Of a DNA stretch of 64,000 nucleotides, positions 15,047 to 22,852 are shown one piece after another. Under the pieces are notes generated by a model. The model was not told where the DNA came from. It saw only the letters and a program-made list of their open reading frames with translations, and ran no database searches. Location: assembly GCA_947258565.1 (NCBI GenBank), contig CAMYJB010000007.1, forward strand, positions 62,001 to 126,000. Reading direction: 5' to 3'. The position numbers and the translations under genes are program-made. Positions within the stretch are counted from its first letter, which is position 1. Each line of letters opens with the position of its first letter. The DNA is from an uncultured Woeseiaceae bacterium. Lineage in GTDB: Bacteria > Pseudomonadota > Gammaproteobacteria > Steroidobacterales > Woeseiaceae.

Positions 15047-16072
15047 TTGCCAGCAATCCCAGGCGCGCTTCGGGAGTGGGCCCGAGCACACGGTGCGCCG
15101 CTTTTTGCGGCGACGATTCGCGACCGGCCGTCCGATTTTCAGGTGGCCGAAAACCTCGGTTTCGAATTCAGCGGTTCGGGTGAGCATGACTACCTGTGGG
15201 TGCAAAAGACGGCGGCGAATACGGACTGGGTGGCGCGCCAGCTCTCGGGGCATGCCCGCGTGCGACCGGCGGATGTCGGCTACGCGGGCATGAAAGATCG
15301 TCACGCCATCACGCGACAGTGGTTCAGCGTGCCAGGTCGCGGGGTTGCTGACTGGGCATCATTCGGTGCGGATGGTGTCGAAATACTCGACGTTCGTCGC
15401 CATCACCGGAAGCTGCGCCGCGGTGCCCACACGAGCAACGCGTTTCGCATCGCGCTCCGTACGCCCGATGTCAGCAGGATGCGACAGCCCGTTGACGAGC
15501 GCCTTGCGAGCATTGCCGCTCGCGGCGTGCCCAATTACTTTGGCCCACAGCGCTTCGGCCACAAAGGTGCCAACCTCGATCTCGCGCAGCGACTGTTCGC
15601 GGGGGCACGGCTCAGGCGGGACAAGCGCAGCATTGCGATCTCGGCAGCGCGGTCCGCCCTGTTCAACCAGATCCTGTCTGCACGGGTCGCTGACGGCAGC
15701 TGGGAATGCATCCTGCCGGGGGAACTCGTCAACCTCGACGGATCCGGCAGCGTATTTCGTGCCGCCGAGATCGACGAGACGATCGAACGCCGCGCGGCGG
15801 AGTTGGATCTGCATCCGACCGGAACGCTCTGGGGACTACGACGTGAAATTTCACACGGGGACGTCGCGGCACTCGAACATGATGCGACGGAAGCCTCGGC
15901 AGACCTCAGGGTCGGCCTCGAAGGCCTCGGCATAAAAGCCGCTCATCGCCCGCTCCGGCTGCGTGTTTCCGATCTGTCGTGGGACATCGAAGAGGACGCC
16001 CTGTGGCTCGACTTCACGCTGCCCGCGGGCGGCTTCGCGACCGCGGTTCTCAGGGAGCTCGCCGCGACCTAG
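15047..16072 (+). CDS. truD: tRNA pseudouridine(13) synthase TruD
   Basis: TruD (341 residues) forms pseudouridine at position 13 of tRNA-Glu. The catalytic Asp is in GYAGMKDRHAITRQWFSV, the TruD signature. Also typical are RDRPSDFQVAENLGF, GVPNYFGPQRFG and the C-terminal GGFATAVLREL. The TTG start at 15047 has GAGG six bases upstream. The TAG stop itself (16070-16072) forms the first bases of a 24-base inverted-repeat arm (16070-16093), so the repeat has been placed flush against the gene end. Confidence 0.95.
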   Translation: MPAIPGALREWARAHGAPLFAATIRDRPSDFQVAENLGFEFSGSGEHDYLWVQKTAANTDWVARQLSGHARVRPADVGYAGMKDRHAITRQWFSVPGRGVADWASFGADGVEILDVRRHHRKLRRGAHTSNAFRIALRTPDVSRMRQPVDERLASIAARGVPNYFGPQRFGHKGANLDLAQRLFAGARLRRDKRSIAISAARSALFNQILSARVADGSWECILPGELVNLDGSGSVFRAAEIDETIERRAAELDLHPTGTLWGLRREISHGDVAALEHDATEASADLRVGLEGLGIKAAHRPLRLRVSDLSWDIEEDALWLDFTLPAGGFATAVLRELAAT

Positions 16073-16093
16073 GAGCACGCTTCGGCGCGCGGT
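16070..16093 (+). repeat. REP-like palindrome arm (left) overlapping truD stop
   Basis: A 24-base arm starting TAGGAGCACGCTTCGGCGCG and reading to 16093. Its exact reverse complement lies at 16237-16260, so the two form a perfect 24-bp inverted repeat enclosing a hairpin repeat. TAGGAGC is a core often seen in REP-type intergenic elements of gammaproteobacteria; that assignment is by resemblance. Confidence 0.75.
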
Positions 16094-16107
16094 CGACGAC
16101 ATTCTTC

Positions 16108-16195
16108 AGGCGAACGGGTCATTTGTCTCCCTCATGGCTCGCCACGCTGCGCGCGGCTGCGCTTTACTTCGGTCGACAAACGCCCCGGCACGCCT
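16108..16195 (+). repeat. Dispersed hairpin repeat, copy A
   Basis: An 88-base imperfect palindrome between truD and the convergent Smr gene. The outer arms begin AGGCGAACGGG and end CCCCGGCACGCCT, and TTTGTC pairs with GACAAA. The centre holds the conserved core TCATGGCTCGC...GCTTTACTTCGGTCGA, including an inner GCCACGC/GCGCGGC near-hairpin. Three relatives lie at 27242, 50917 and 51129. Confidence 0.85.
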
Positions 16196-16197
16196 TC

Positions 16198-16217
16198 TGT
16201 AGGAGCAGTTGTCGACC
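16198..16217 (+). repeat. TAGGAGC REP-like half-element
   Basis: TGTAGGAGCAGTTGTCGACC directly follows hairpin copy A. It shares the GTAGGAGC core with the flanking 24-base arms and with the element at 51060, but I see no perfect partner arm of its own nearby. Confidence 0.5.
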
Positions 16218-16236
16218 CGCGATTCCGGTTGATCCA

Positions 16237-16260
16237 ACCGCGCGCCGAAGCGTGCTCCTA
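16237..16260 (-). repeat. REP-like palindrome arm (right)
   Basis: Exact reverse complement of 16070-16093, ending GTGCTCCTA on the plus strand. It lies 26 bases beyond the 3' end of the convergent Smr gene, so the pair of arms almost fills the space between the two stop codons. Confidence 0.75.
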
Positions 16261-16285
16261 CACCAAGCATCGCGAAGACCGCCGC

Positions 16286-16813
16286 TCAATTTTGCCTGAG
16301 CAGGACGTAGATCGCGCCGGTGCCGCCATGCACCTGGCGCGTGGAGACGAACGCGAGCACGGCATCCCATTGCCGCAGCCAGCGGTTGACCTTTTGTTTC
16401 AGCACCGGCCCGCGCGCGCCGGAGCCGCGGCCCTTGCCGTGTACCACGCGGACGCAGAGCCTGCCGTCGCGCGCGCAGGATTCGATAAACGCCTGGAGCC
16501 GCGGCTTCGCCTCGGAGACCGTCATGCCGTGAAGGTCGATTTCGGCCTGCACGCTGAAGCTGCCCCGGGCGAGCTTGCGCATGGTGCGCCTGCCGACCGT
16601 CGGTCGGCGAAAACGCAGGGTCTCGCCACTGTGGCTTTCCGTATCGTCGATGTCTGCCTCGAGACTCTCGCGCAGGGCCGCCACCTCATCCGCTCGCGAG
16701 AAGCGGGCGTTGGGTGCGGGCTTGCGGACAACTTCCTCGGCTCGCCGCGCCGCACGCAGTGGTTTCGCATCGGCGAGGGCGCGGCGGAACAGATCTGCAT
16801 CGTCGTCTGTCAC
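16286..16813 (-). CDS. smrA: Smr-domain DNA endonuclease-like protein (SmrA/YdaL type)
   Basis: A 175-residue protein whose C-terminal half is a Smr (small MutS-related) domain: IDLHGMTVSEAKPRLQAFI with the LDLHG-type motif near residue 93, VRVVHGKGRGS, and GGTGAIYVLLRQN at the end. Smr domains of this class have nicking endonuclease activity; the cellular role is uncertain. The N-terminal part is charged and poorly conserved in my reading. It is convergent with truD and divergent from surE (93 bases). Confidence 0.85.
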   Translation of the reverse strand: MTDDDADLFRRALADAKPLRAARRAEEVVRKPAPNARFSRADEVAALRESLEADIDDTESHSGETLRFRRPTVGRRTMRKLARGSFSVQAEIDLHGMTVSEAKPRLQAFIESCARDGRLCVRVVHGKGRGSGARGPVLKQKVNRWLRQWDAVLAFVSTRQVHGGTGAIYVLLRQN

Positions 16814-16851
16814 GGTATCGTGTCCTGAAAACTATGGTGCGGCTGGAACAT

Positions 16852-16861
16852 TGAGTATAGT
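16852..16861 (+). promoter_or_regulatory. Candidate -10 element for surE operon
   Basis: TATAGT at 16856-16861, preceded by TTGAG, lies 45 bases before the surE ATG in the 93-base divergent gap with smrA. No convincing -35 hexamer is seen, so this is tentative. Confidence 0.35.
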
Positions 16862-16906
16862 GAGCGCGTCGCGAGCAGCCAAACGATCACCTCCGCCCCA
16901 GCAGCA

Positions 16907-17656
16907 ATGAAGATCCTCGTAAGTAATGACGACGGCTATCTCGCGACAGGCATCAACGTACTTACCGAGGCGCTTGCCGCGGTCGCGGATGTCGTGGTAG
17001 TTGCCCCCGATCGCAACCGGTCAGCAGCCAGTAACTCGCTCACAGTGCATACGCCGCTGCGCGTCCAGAAAATTGCGGCAAATCGCTACAGCGTGGACGG
17101 CACGCCGTCGGATTGCGTGCACCTGGCGCTCACCGGCTTTCTCGATTACGAACCCGACCTGGTCGTCTCGGGGATCAATCACGGCGCGAATCTCGGCGAC
17201 GATGTCATCTACTCAGGCACCGTGGCGGCAGCGATGGAGGGGCGTTTTCTCGGGCTCCCCGCCATTGCGGTGTCGCTGGCAGGATATGGGCGCCTGGAGC
17301 ATTTCGATACGGCTGCGCGTGTCGTTACCGAAATGGTGAAAAAGCTGCAACGCGCGTCGTTCGCCTCCAATATCACGCTGAACGTCAACGTACCGGACAG
17401 GCCTTACGACGAGCTCACGGGCGTCGTCGCGGCACGTCTCGGGTTCCGGCACAAGTCCGAGCCCGTCGTGCGCGAGAAGGACCCCCACGGTCGGACTATC
17501 TACTGGGTGGGCCCGGCCGGCCGCGGAGCGGATTCGGGCGACGGTACGGATTTCCATGCGATCGAGCAGGGCGCGGTAGCGGTAACCCCACTGAAGGTCG
17601 ATCTGACGCGGCACGATTCCCTGCCGCTCATAACCGACTGGCTGGCGAATGAGTAG
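16907..17656 (+). CDS. surE: 5'/3'-nucleotidase SurE
   Basis: SurE (249 residues) is a metal-dependent nucleoside monophosphatase, linked to stationary-phase survival. The metal-binding aspartates are in [11 protein letters not shown] (residues 8-9), and the characteristic [20 protein letters not shown] segment follows around residue 88; [14 protein letters not shown] and [13 protein letters not shown] also match the family. It overlaps pcm by eight bases. The surE-pcm-nlpD-rpoS cluster is widely conserved in Gammaproteobacteria. Confidence 0.96.
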   Translation: MKILVSNDDGYLATGINVLTEALAAVADVVVVAPDRNRSAASNSLTVHTPLRVQKIAANRYSVDGTPSDCVHLALTGFLDYEPDLVVSGINHGANLGDDVIYSGTVAAAMEGRFLGLPAIAVSLAGYGRLEHFDTAARVVTEMVKKLQRASFASNITLNVNVPDRPYDELTGVVAARLGFRHKSEPVVREKDPHGRTIYWVGPAGRGADSGDGTDFHAIEQGAVAVTPLKVDLTRHDSLPLITDWLANE

Positions 17657-18311
17657 CACCCGCGGCGGAATCGCCGGCATCGGGATGACGTCGGCAAGGA
17701 CCCGCGACCGGCTCGTGGAGCGCCTGCGCGCCCACGGCATCCGCTCTGAGGCGGTGCTGAACCAGATACGTAACGTTCCGCGCCACCTGTTCGTGGACGA
17801 AGCGCTGGCAAGTCGCGCTTACGAAGACACGGCCCTGCCGATCGGTCACGGCCAGACGATCAGCCAGCCCTACGTCGTTGCAATGATGACAGAGGCCCTG
17901 CTGGACGGATTCGACGGTGAGACGGTGCTGGAGATCGGTACGGGTTGCGGATACCAGACGGCCGTACTGGCGTCCCTGGTCAAAAAGATCTATTCCGTGG
18001 AACGTATCCCGGAACTATTGAGAAGGGCAAAGCAGCGCTTGCGCGATCTCGACATCTACAATGTGCAGTTTCGACCCGGCGACGGTTGGGACGGATGGTC
18101 CAAGTATGCACCCTACGACGGTATCATCGTGGCCGCTGCGGCGCCGGTCGTGCCGGAGAAGCTGCTGGAGCAGCTGGCACCCGGCGGCCGCCTGGTCATG
18201 CCGGTGGGAGCACCGGGCTATCAGGAGCTGATGCTGGTTACGCGACAAAACGAACACTTCGAGCAAAAATCGCTCGGAGGCGTGAGTTTCGTGCCGCTCG
18301 TTCATAGTTAA
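17649..18311 (+). CDS. pcm: Protein-L-isoaspartate O-methyltransferase
   Basis: Pcm (220 residues) methylates L-isoaspartyl residues of damaged proteins to start their repair. The SAM-binding motif is [46 protein letters not shown] and the [18 protein letters not shown] segment are family hallmarks. The ATG at 17649 overlaps surE by eight bases. After the stop comes a short AT-rich gap with a palindrome before yqaA. Confidence 0.95.
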   Translation: MSSTRGGIAGIGMTSARTRDRLVERLRAHGIRSEAVLNQIRNVPRHLFVDEALASRAYEDTALPIGHGQTISQPYVVAMMTEALLDGFDGETVLEIGTGCGYQTAVLASLVKKIYSVERIPELLRRAKQRLRDLDIYNVQFRPGDGWDGWSKYAPYDGIIVAAAAPVVPEKLLEQLAPGGRLVMPVGAPGYQELMLVTRQNEHFEQKSLGGVSFVPLVHS

Positions 18312-18324
18312 AGTCATAATTATT

Positions 18325-18342
18325 AATATGTTACAACATATT
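18325..18342. promoter_or_regulatory. Operator-like palindrome in AT-rich island before yqaA-nlpD-rpoS
   Basis: AATATGTTACAACATATT is a perfect 8-bp inverted repeat with a two-base centre, inside a roughly 45-base AT-rich island (18308-18352), unusual in this GC-rich sequence. TATTAT at 18343-18348 could serve as a -10. The site is placed to control yqaA, nlpD and rpoS. The binding protein is unknown. Confidence 0.5.
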
Positions 18343-18389
18343 TATTATGTTGATTCTGCTGTGCAGGCAGCAAAGGGCGGGTAGCCAGG

Positions 18390-18974
18390 ATGGCCTTATT
18401 CGGACCACTTTACGAGCGCGTCATGCGCTGGTCGCGACATCCCCGTGCCGAGTGGTATCTCGGCGCCATGAGTTTCGCGGAGTCCTCGTTTTTCCCCATC
18501 CCGGTCGACGTCATGCTCGCGCCGATGTGCATGGCGATGCCCGAGCGCTCGTGGCGCTATGCGATCAATGCCTCCTTGCTGTCGGTCGTCGGCGGTATTG
18601 CCGGCTACGCGATCGGCTATCTCGCCTTCGAAGCCATCGAACCCTGGCTGCGCGAGTCGCACTACTGGAGCGCCTATCAAACGGCGCAGGCCTGGTTCGA
18701 CCGCTACGGTTTCTGGACGGTATTCGTCGCCGGCTTCTCGCCGATTCCCTACAAGGTGTTCACGATCGCGGCCGGGGTCGCAGTGCTGAATTTGCCCGCG
18801 TTCATCCTCGCATCGATCATCGGTCGCGGCGCCCGCTTCTTCCTCGTGGCCGGTGTTGTGAAGTATGCCGGTGTGCGGCTCGAGACCACCCTGCTCAAGT
18901 ATATCGAGCGCATCGGCTGGGGCGTCGTCGTCGTCAGCGCCGTCGTCATCGCGTATCTCATGGCGCGGGGTTGA
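18390..18974 (+). CDS. yqaA: YqaA family membrane protein (SNARE-associated/DedA-like)
   Basis: A 194-residue integral membrane protein of the YqaA branch of the DedA/VTT superfamily. Visible features are the ESSFFPIPVDVMLAPMCMA re-entrant segment, several hydrophobic helices (about 60-80, 107-128, 134-155, 170-190) and the GFSPIPYKVFTIAAGV motif resembling DedA G-x-x-P-x(R/Y)-x-x-x. DedA-related proteins are implicated in lipid flipping, but YqaA itself is of unknown function. It shares one base with nlpD (TGATG). Confidence 0.85.
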   Translation: MALFGPLYERVMRWSRHPRAEWYLGAMSFAESSFFPIPVDVMLAPMCMAMPERSWRYAINASLLSVVGGIAGYAIGYLAFEAIEPWLRESHYWSAYQTAQAWFDRYGFWTVFVAGFSPIPYKVFTIAAGVAVLNLPAFILASIIGRGARFFLVAGVVKYAGVRLETTLLKYIERIGWGVVVVSAVVIAYLMARG

Positions 18975-19648
18975 TGCGCGCACGGATCGTCGCGGGCGTG
19001 CTTGCTGCGCTGTTGCTCGTGGCGTGTGGTTCAGGCAGCAACTGGCAGGCGAAGCCGGAGCAGCATGTCGTTCGCAAGGGCGAGACCCTGTTTTCGATTG
19101 CCTGGCGGTACGGCAAGGACCCGGCCGACGTCGCACGCTGGAACCGCCTCGGCGACGGGTCGCTCATTTACCCCGGCCAGGTCATCCGCCTGACGCCGCC
19201 GCCCGGGACCAGCCGGCGCACCGCATCGTCAGGCAGCAGCAGCCGGCAGCCCTTGCCGTCGATCCCCGCGCAGCCGCCTCCGGCCTGGGCCTGGCCGACC
19301 CGCGGCCGGATCGTCGTGGAATATGGCGGGAAACCGGGTAGCGGCAGCGGTGTTCTGATCGACGGCCGCGCCGGGCAGGCCATAGTTGCTGCGGCCTCCG
19401 GCCGGGTGATGTATGCGGGCGGTGGACTGATCGGCTACGGTCAGCTTATCATTCTGAAACACAACGACACCTACCTCAGTGCCTACGGGCACAACGCGAA
19501 GTTGCTGGTCAAGGAGGGGCAGTCCGTTCGCAAGGGCCAGCAAATCGCGACGATGGGGGAGGGGCCGGAAAGAAAGCCGCGACTGCATTTCGAAATCAGG
19601 CGCAATGGCGAGCCGGTTAACCCGCGACGGTATTTGCCCGCGAGTTAA
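18974..19648 (+). CDS. nlpD: NlpD-like lipoprotein, LysM plus degenerate M23 domain
   Basis: A 224-residue lipoprotein. The lipobox LLLVAC puts the lipidated Cys at 18. A LysM peptidoglycan-binding module covers about 33-77 (VRKGETLFSIAWRYGKD), then a Ser/Pro linker and an M23/LytM domain (about 100-220). The first zinc-ligand motif (HxxxD) is replaced by GSGVLIDG while YGHN and LHFEIR remain, so it is likely not a peptidase but an amidase activator, as known for NlpD. A longer upstream frame overlaps yqaA and is rejected. rpoS follows 27 bases later; in relatives rpoS promoters lie within nlpD. Confidence 0.92.
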   Translation: MRARIVAGVLAALLLVACGSGSNWQAKPEQHVVRKGETLFSIAWRYGKDPADVARWNRLGDGSLIYPGQVIRLTPPPGTSRRTASSGSSSRQPLPSIPAQPPPAWAWPTRGRIVVEYGGKPGSGSGVLIDGRAGQAIVAAASGRVMYAGGGLIGYGQLIILKHNDTYLSAYGHNAKLLVKEGQSVRKGQQIATMGEGPERKPRLHFEIRRNGEPVNPRRYLPAS

Positions 19649-19675
19649 TTCGACTTATACCTGATTCCCCGCATC

Positions 19676-20656
19676 GTGGTTCCAGCGAGGGGGTATCGGC
19701 GAGTGCAAAAAGCGCGATCGCAGAGCGGCAAGTCGAAGCAGAGACCGGGCAGCAGCACCGGTTCCCGTGGTTCTGCAGCCACGGCGGGAAACGGCAGCGC
19801 CGCGAAATCCGACACGCTCGCCGTTCGCTCTCACGATCCCACACGCCTCTACCTTTCCGAGATCGGCGTTTCGCCGTTACTGACCGCCGACGAGGAGAAG
19901 AAGTATGCGCGCCTTGCCCAAGGCGGCGATGAGGCAGCCCGGCACCGGATGATCGAGAGCAACCTGCGGCTCGTCGTGAAAATCGCGCGCCGTTACATTA
20001 ATCGCGGTTTGCCGTTGCTCGACCTGATCGAGGAGGGCAATCTCGGCCTCATTCACGCCGTGGAGAAGTTCGATCCGGAACGCGGGTTCCGTTTCTCGAC
20101 GTACGCCACCTGGTGGATTCGCCAGACCATCGAGAGGGCAATCATGAACCAGTCGGGATCGGTGCGACTCCCGATCCACGTCATCAAGGACATCAACACC
20201 TGCCTGCGCGCGGCCCGCAGTATCCGGCAACAGCAGGAAAGGGAACCGACCACCGCGGACATCGCCAGGTATCTGCAGCGCGACGTCGAGGACATCGAGC
20301 GCCTGATGGCGCTGCACGACCGGGTAACGCTGGGGTCGGGCAGCGTCGATGAGACTGGTTCCGGACCGGTGGATCGCCTGCGTGCCAGGCGAGAATCGGA
20401 GCCGCCTCGCTGCGCGCAAAAGGACGACGTCAGCGACATCGTTGACCGCTGGGTCTGTGAACTGAACGAAAAGCAACGCGAAGTCGTGGAGCGTCGCTTC
20501 GGTCTGCACGGCTACCGCCGGGAGACGCTGGAGCGCATCGGCGAGGAGATCGGTGTGACCCGTGAGCGGGTCCGGCAAATCCAGCTGGAGGCACTCAGGA
20601 ACCTGCGCGCAATGATGGAGAGCAACGGCATCTCGGGTGACTCGATCCTGGACTGA
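19676..20656 (+). CDS. rpoS: RNA polymerase sigma factor RpoS
   Basis: The stationary-phase/general stress sigma factor, 326 residues from GTG at 19676. A second GTG at 19703, ten bases after GAGGGGG, is equally plausible and would shorten it by nine residues. Region 1.2 is [17 protein letters not shown]; region 2 holds [20 protein letters not shown] and [17 protein letters not shown]; region 4 ends with the helix-turn-helix [15 protein letters not shown]. Synteny with nlpD, and the lack of a large RpoD-type 1.1/non-conserved region, distinguish it from RpoD. Confidence 0.95.
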   Translation: MVPARGYRRVQKARSQSGKSKQRPGSSTGSRGSAATAGNGSAAKSDTLAVRSHDPTRLYLSEIGVSPLLTADEEKKYARLAQGGDEAARHRMIESNLRLVVKIARRYINRGLPLLDLIEEGNLGLIHAVEKFDPERGFRFSTYATWWIRQTIERAIMNQSGSVRLPIHVIKDINTCLRAARSIRQQQEREPTTADIARYLQRDVEDIERLMALHDRVTLGSGSVDETGSGPVDRLRARRESEPPRCAQKDDVSDIVDRWVCELNEKQREVVERRFGLHGYRRETLERIGEEIGVTRERVRQIQLEALRNLRAMMESNGISGDSILD

Positions 20657-20669
20657 GACAGTTCAGCTG

Positions 20670-21440
20670 TCAGGGGTTCTCAAGATCGGTCGAGAGGGGG
20701 GCGAGCCCAAAGATGAAGTTTTTCTCCCACAACACTCGCTTTGCAGACACTACCTCCATCTTTATGCCAGTCGCTTCGGCCAGTGAGGTGATTCGGCCTA
20801 TGTCGCAGTCGTCGGAAAGGATCATCCTCACGATACTGGTATCTGAGATGTGCGAGGGAAGCTGAGCGAATAGCTTGGAAAAATATTCATAATTGGAACC
20901 ACAGAACCAGGCGTAGTCAGCGGCGCGTTCCGGGTTCGATGGAAAATACGGCGGATTGACTATTACGACGTCGAATGTCGTGTTGGCCAGGTTATCGAAC
21001 ATATCAGAACAGATTGCCGTTACTGCGACTCCATTTGACGCCGCGTTATCCTCGATGCCTTGTACAGAGATCTCGCTGATGTCACTTGCCGTGACCTGTG
21101 CTCCTCGCCGCGCCGCGAGAATCGACAGCAAGCCGCTCCCCGCACCCAGTTCAAGAAACCGTGTGGATTCGAGCTGCAGGCAATCCAGGTGCGCTGCGAG
21201 TAGTTTGGTACTGAAGAAAAGACCGGGATGAAAAACGCCGGGCTTTACAGTGACTTCGATGCCTCGTAAGCGGTATTGGCGTTCTGTTTTCAGATATTGC
21301 ACTACGAGGGGGCGATATACGAGATTGAGAAATCTCTTGATCAACGATCTGGCAGACAACTTATTCATCGCGATGTTCGTAGAACCGTCCAAATGAGCAT
21401 TTCGGACGCGTACGTCACCGCGTGGCAAAAAAGAGGTCAC
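20670..21440 (-). CDS. Class I SAM-dependent methyltransferase, RsmC/PrmC-like
   Basis: A 256-residue protein with a Rossmann-fold methyltransferase core: ELGAGSG at 97-103 (SAM motif I), ASDISEISVQ (acidic loop), and NPPY at 162-165, the motif of N-methyltransferases acting on planar nitrogens. The substrate (protein glutamine, rRNA base or small molecule) cannot be told. The GTG start at 21440 has GAGG about seven bases upstream; an internal ATG at 21368 is an alternative. Base and codon use are clearly more AT-rich than all neighbours, which suggests recent transfer. It is convergent with rpoS, with 13 bases between them. Confidence 0.75.
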   Translation of the reverse strand: MTSFLPRGDVRVRNAHLDGSTNIAMNKLSARSLIKRFLNLVYRPLVVQYLKTERQYRLRGIEVTVKPGVFHPGLFFSTKLLAAHLDCLQLESTRFLELGAGSGLLSILAARRGAQVTASDISEISVQGIEDNAASNGVAVTAICSDMFDNLANTTFDVVIVNPPYFPSNPERAADYAWFCGSNYEYFSKLFAQLPSHISDTSIVRMILSDDCDIGRITSLAEATGIKMEVVSAKRVLWEKNFIFGLAPLSTDLENP

Positions 21441-21449
21441 TGCCGTACC

Positions 21450-21815
21450 TCATAGATAGAGCAAGGCCACCAGCCGGCGGCCCTCTCCGGCCAGCACGTT
21501 GAAGGTGCGCGCGGCCGCCGCCGTATCCATAACCTCCAGCCCGATTCGGCGTCTCGCAAACGCGAATGTCAGTTCGCGCGGTGGAAAAACGGTGCGCTTG
21601 CCGGTGCCGAGGATCAGGAGTTCGGGCTCATCCTCGAGCAGTATGTCGAAATGTGACAGGTCCAGCTCCTCGATGGGAGGTGGCGCGAAGTCCTCGAACA
21701 CGCCATCGGGTGTCAGCGCTATGGTATCCGTGTACCGGTTCTCGCCGATGACAATCGCCTCGCCGGTCACCCGGCGTATAGTCGTTGCTGATGAAATTTC
21801 CCGCGTGAACTTCAA
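21450..21815 (-). CDS. Mth938-like (DUF498) domain protein
   Basis: A 121-residue protein of the Mth938/NDUFAF3-like fold (DUF498). Typical features are the N-terminal GEAIVIGENRYTDTIALTPDG, central PELLILGTGKRTVFPP and the C-terminal TFNVLAGEGRRLVALLYL. Its mitochondrial relative is a complex I assembly factor, but the bacterial role is not established. It lies ten bases upstream of the methyltransferase gene on the same strand, and is divergent from the RpfE-like gene across 68 bases. Confidence 0.85.
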   Translation of the reverse strand: MKFTREISSATTIRRVTGEAIVIGENRYTDTIALTPDGVFEDFAPPPIEELDLSHFDILLEDEPELLILGTGKRTVFPPRELTFAFARRRIGLEVMDTAAAARTFNVLAGEGRRLVALLYL

Positions 21816-21883
21816 AACCGGATTCCGTTACCATCGTCCGCCCACGCGCAATCATAGCGAACAGCGAGATCGGACCCAAAAGC

Positions 21884-22852
21884 GTGCCACTACCTTACGA
21901 CAGTTCGGCTGCCGTCGTGCTCCTGCCGCCGGTGCGTGGGCGGCTTACCGACCGCAAGTTGCTGCGCTGGCTGTCCCAGGCGCAGCTGGAGGCATTGCCC
22001 GCGCCTGTCGATCCGTTCGCCCAGGTGCTCGGTACCCTGGGACTTGAACGGCCCGTCGACGGCCTGGCTGCGCTGCGCATGTGGGGCCAGACGGGCGACC
22101 CGCCGGGCACCTGGATCGCTGCGGCGGATCCGGTTTACATGGAACCGCAGCTCGATCGCCTGTTCCTGCATGCGCTCGGTCCCGAGGAGGTGGACAAGTC
22201 GGAAATGCGGCGACTGTTCGACGCTTTGCAGGACACCCTGGGCGCGGACGGCGCATTGGGTTTTGCGAGGCTCGGCGCCTGTGGTTATATCCGCTCAGGG
22301 CGGCCGATGGTGACGTCCCAGCTGCCGGCGGCCATGCTGGACAGGCAGAACCCGAAGAAATCAATGCCGCCGGCGGGCTCGGCTGCGGACACCCTCAAGC
22401 TGACTTCGGAGATCGAGATGACGCTGCACGCGCAGCCTGTCAATGCAGAGCGACAATCGCACGGCCGGCCGCCCGTCAATTCGCTGTGGATCTGGGGCGG
22501 TGGCTACGCACCGGAACGGCGCGCAGTCCCGGTACCCCCGCTGTATGCGGACGATCCACTCTTGCGCGGCTTCTGGGAGAGCGTTTACGGAACCGCCCGG
22601 CCATGGCCTGGCGCGATCGGGGCGTGTCTCGAGATGGCGTCGGGCAGTTTCGTTGCCGAGGTTCCGGCTCCACAGGATGATGGGACCGCGTTGAACGGTG
22701 ATCTGCTGGCCCTTCGAAACGCGCTGCGATCGGGCAGGTTGCGCCACGCCGTAGTGATTTCGGCCGACGGGCTGCGCGCGACGCTGCGGCGGTCGGACCG
22801 TTTTCGTTTCTGGCGCCGGACGTCTGCCCTTCTCGGGGGAGCTCAGGCGTGA
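21884..22852 (+). CDS. RpfE-like / phosphoglycerate mutase-related protein
   Basis: A 322-residue soluble protein resembling the family annotated as RpfE-type regulatory protein or cofactor-independent phosphoglycerate-mutase-like in Xanthomonas and Betaproteobacteria. The diagnostic piece is NSLWIWGGG at residues 199-207, with PVNAERQSHGRPP before it and VISADGLRATLRRSDRFRFWRR near the end. Metal and catalytic motifs of true mutases are not evident, and the function is unknown. The GTG start at 21884 is used. It overlaps recJ by four bases (GTGA), a pairing also known from the Xanthomonas rpf region. Confidence 0.7.
   Translation: MPLPYDSSAAVVLLPPVRGRLTDRKLLRWLSQAQLEALPAPVDPFAQVLGTLGLERPVDGLAALRMWGQTGDPPGTWIAAADPVYMEPQLDRLFLHALGPEEVDKSEMRRLFDALQDTLGADGALGFARLGACGYIRSGRPMVTSQLPAAMLDRQNPKKSMPPAGSAADTLKLTSEIEMTLHAQPVNAERQSHGRPPVNSLWIWGGGYAPERRAVPVPPLYADDPLLRGFWESVYGTARPWPGAIGACLEMASGSFVAEVPAPQDDGTALNGDLLALRNALRSGRLRHAVVISADGLRATLRRSDRFRFWRRTSALLGGAQA

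Noticed and set aside
16108-16195. Short reading frame through the hairpin repeats (LMAR...LYFGRETP) as a conserved peptide
   Set aside because: The frame shifts and breaks between copies and has no ribosome-binding site; the nucleotide pairing explains the conservation better.
18347-18973. Extension of nlpD upstream through yqaA
   Set aside because: Arg-rich nonsense; yqaA in another frame is a good membrane protein and NlpD begins with its signal peptide at 18974.
20656-20670. Terminator between rpoS and the methyltransferase
   Set aside because: GACAG/CTGTC is only a 5-bp stem with no T-tract.
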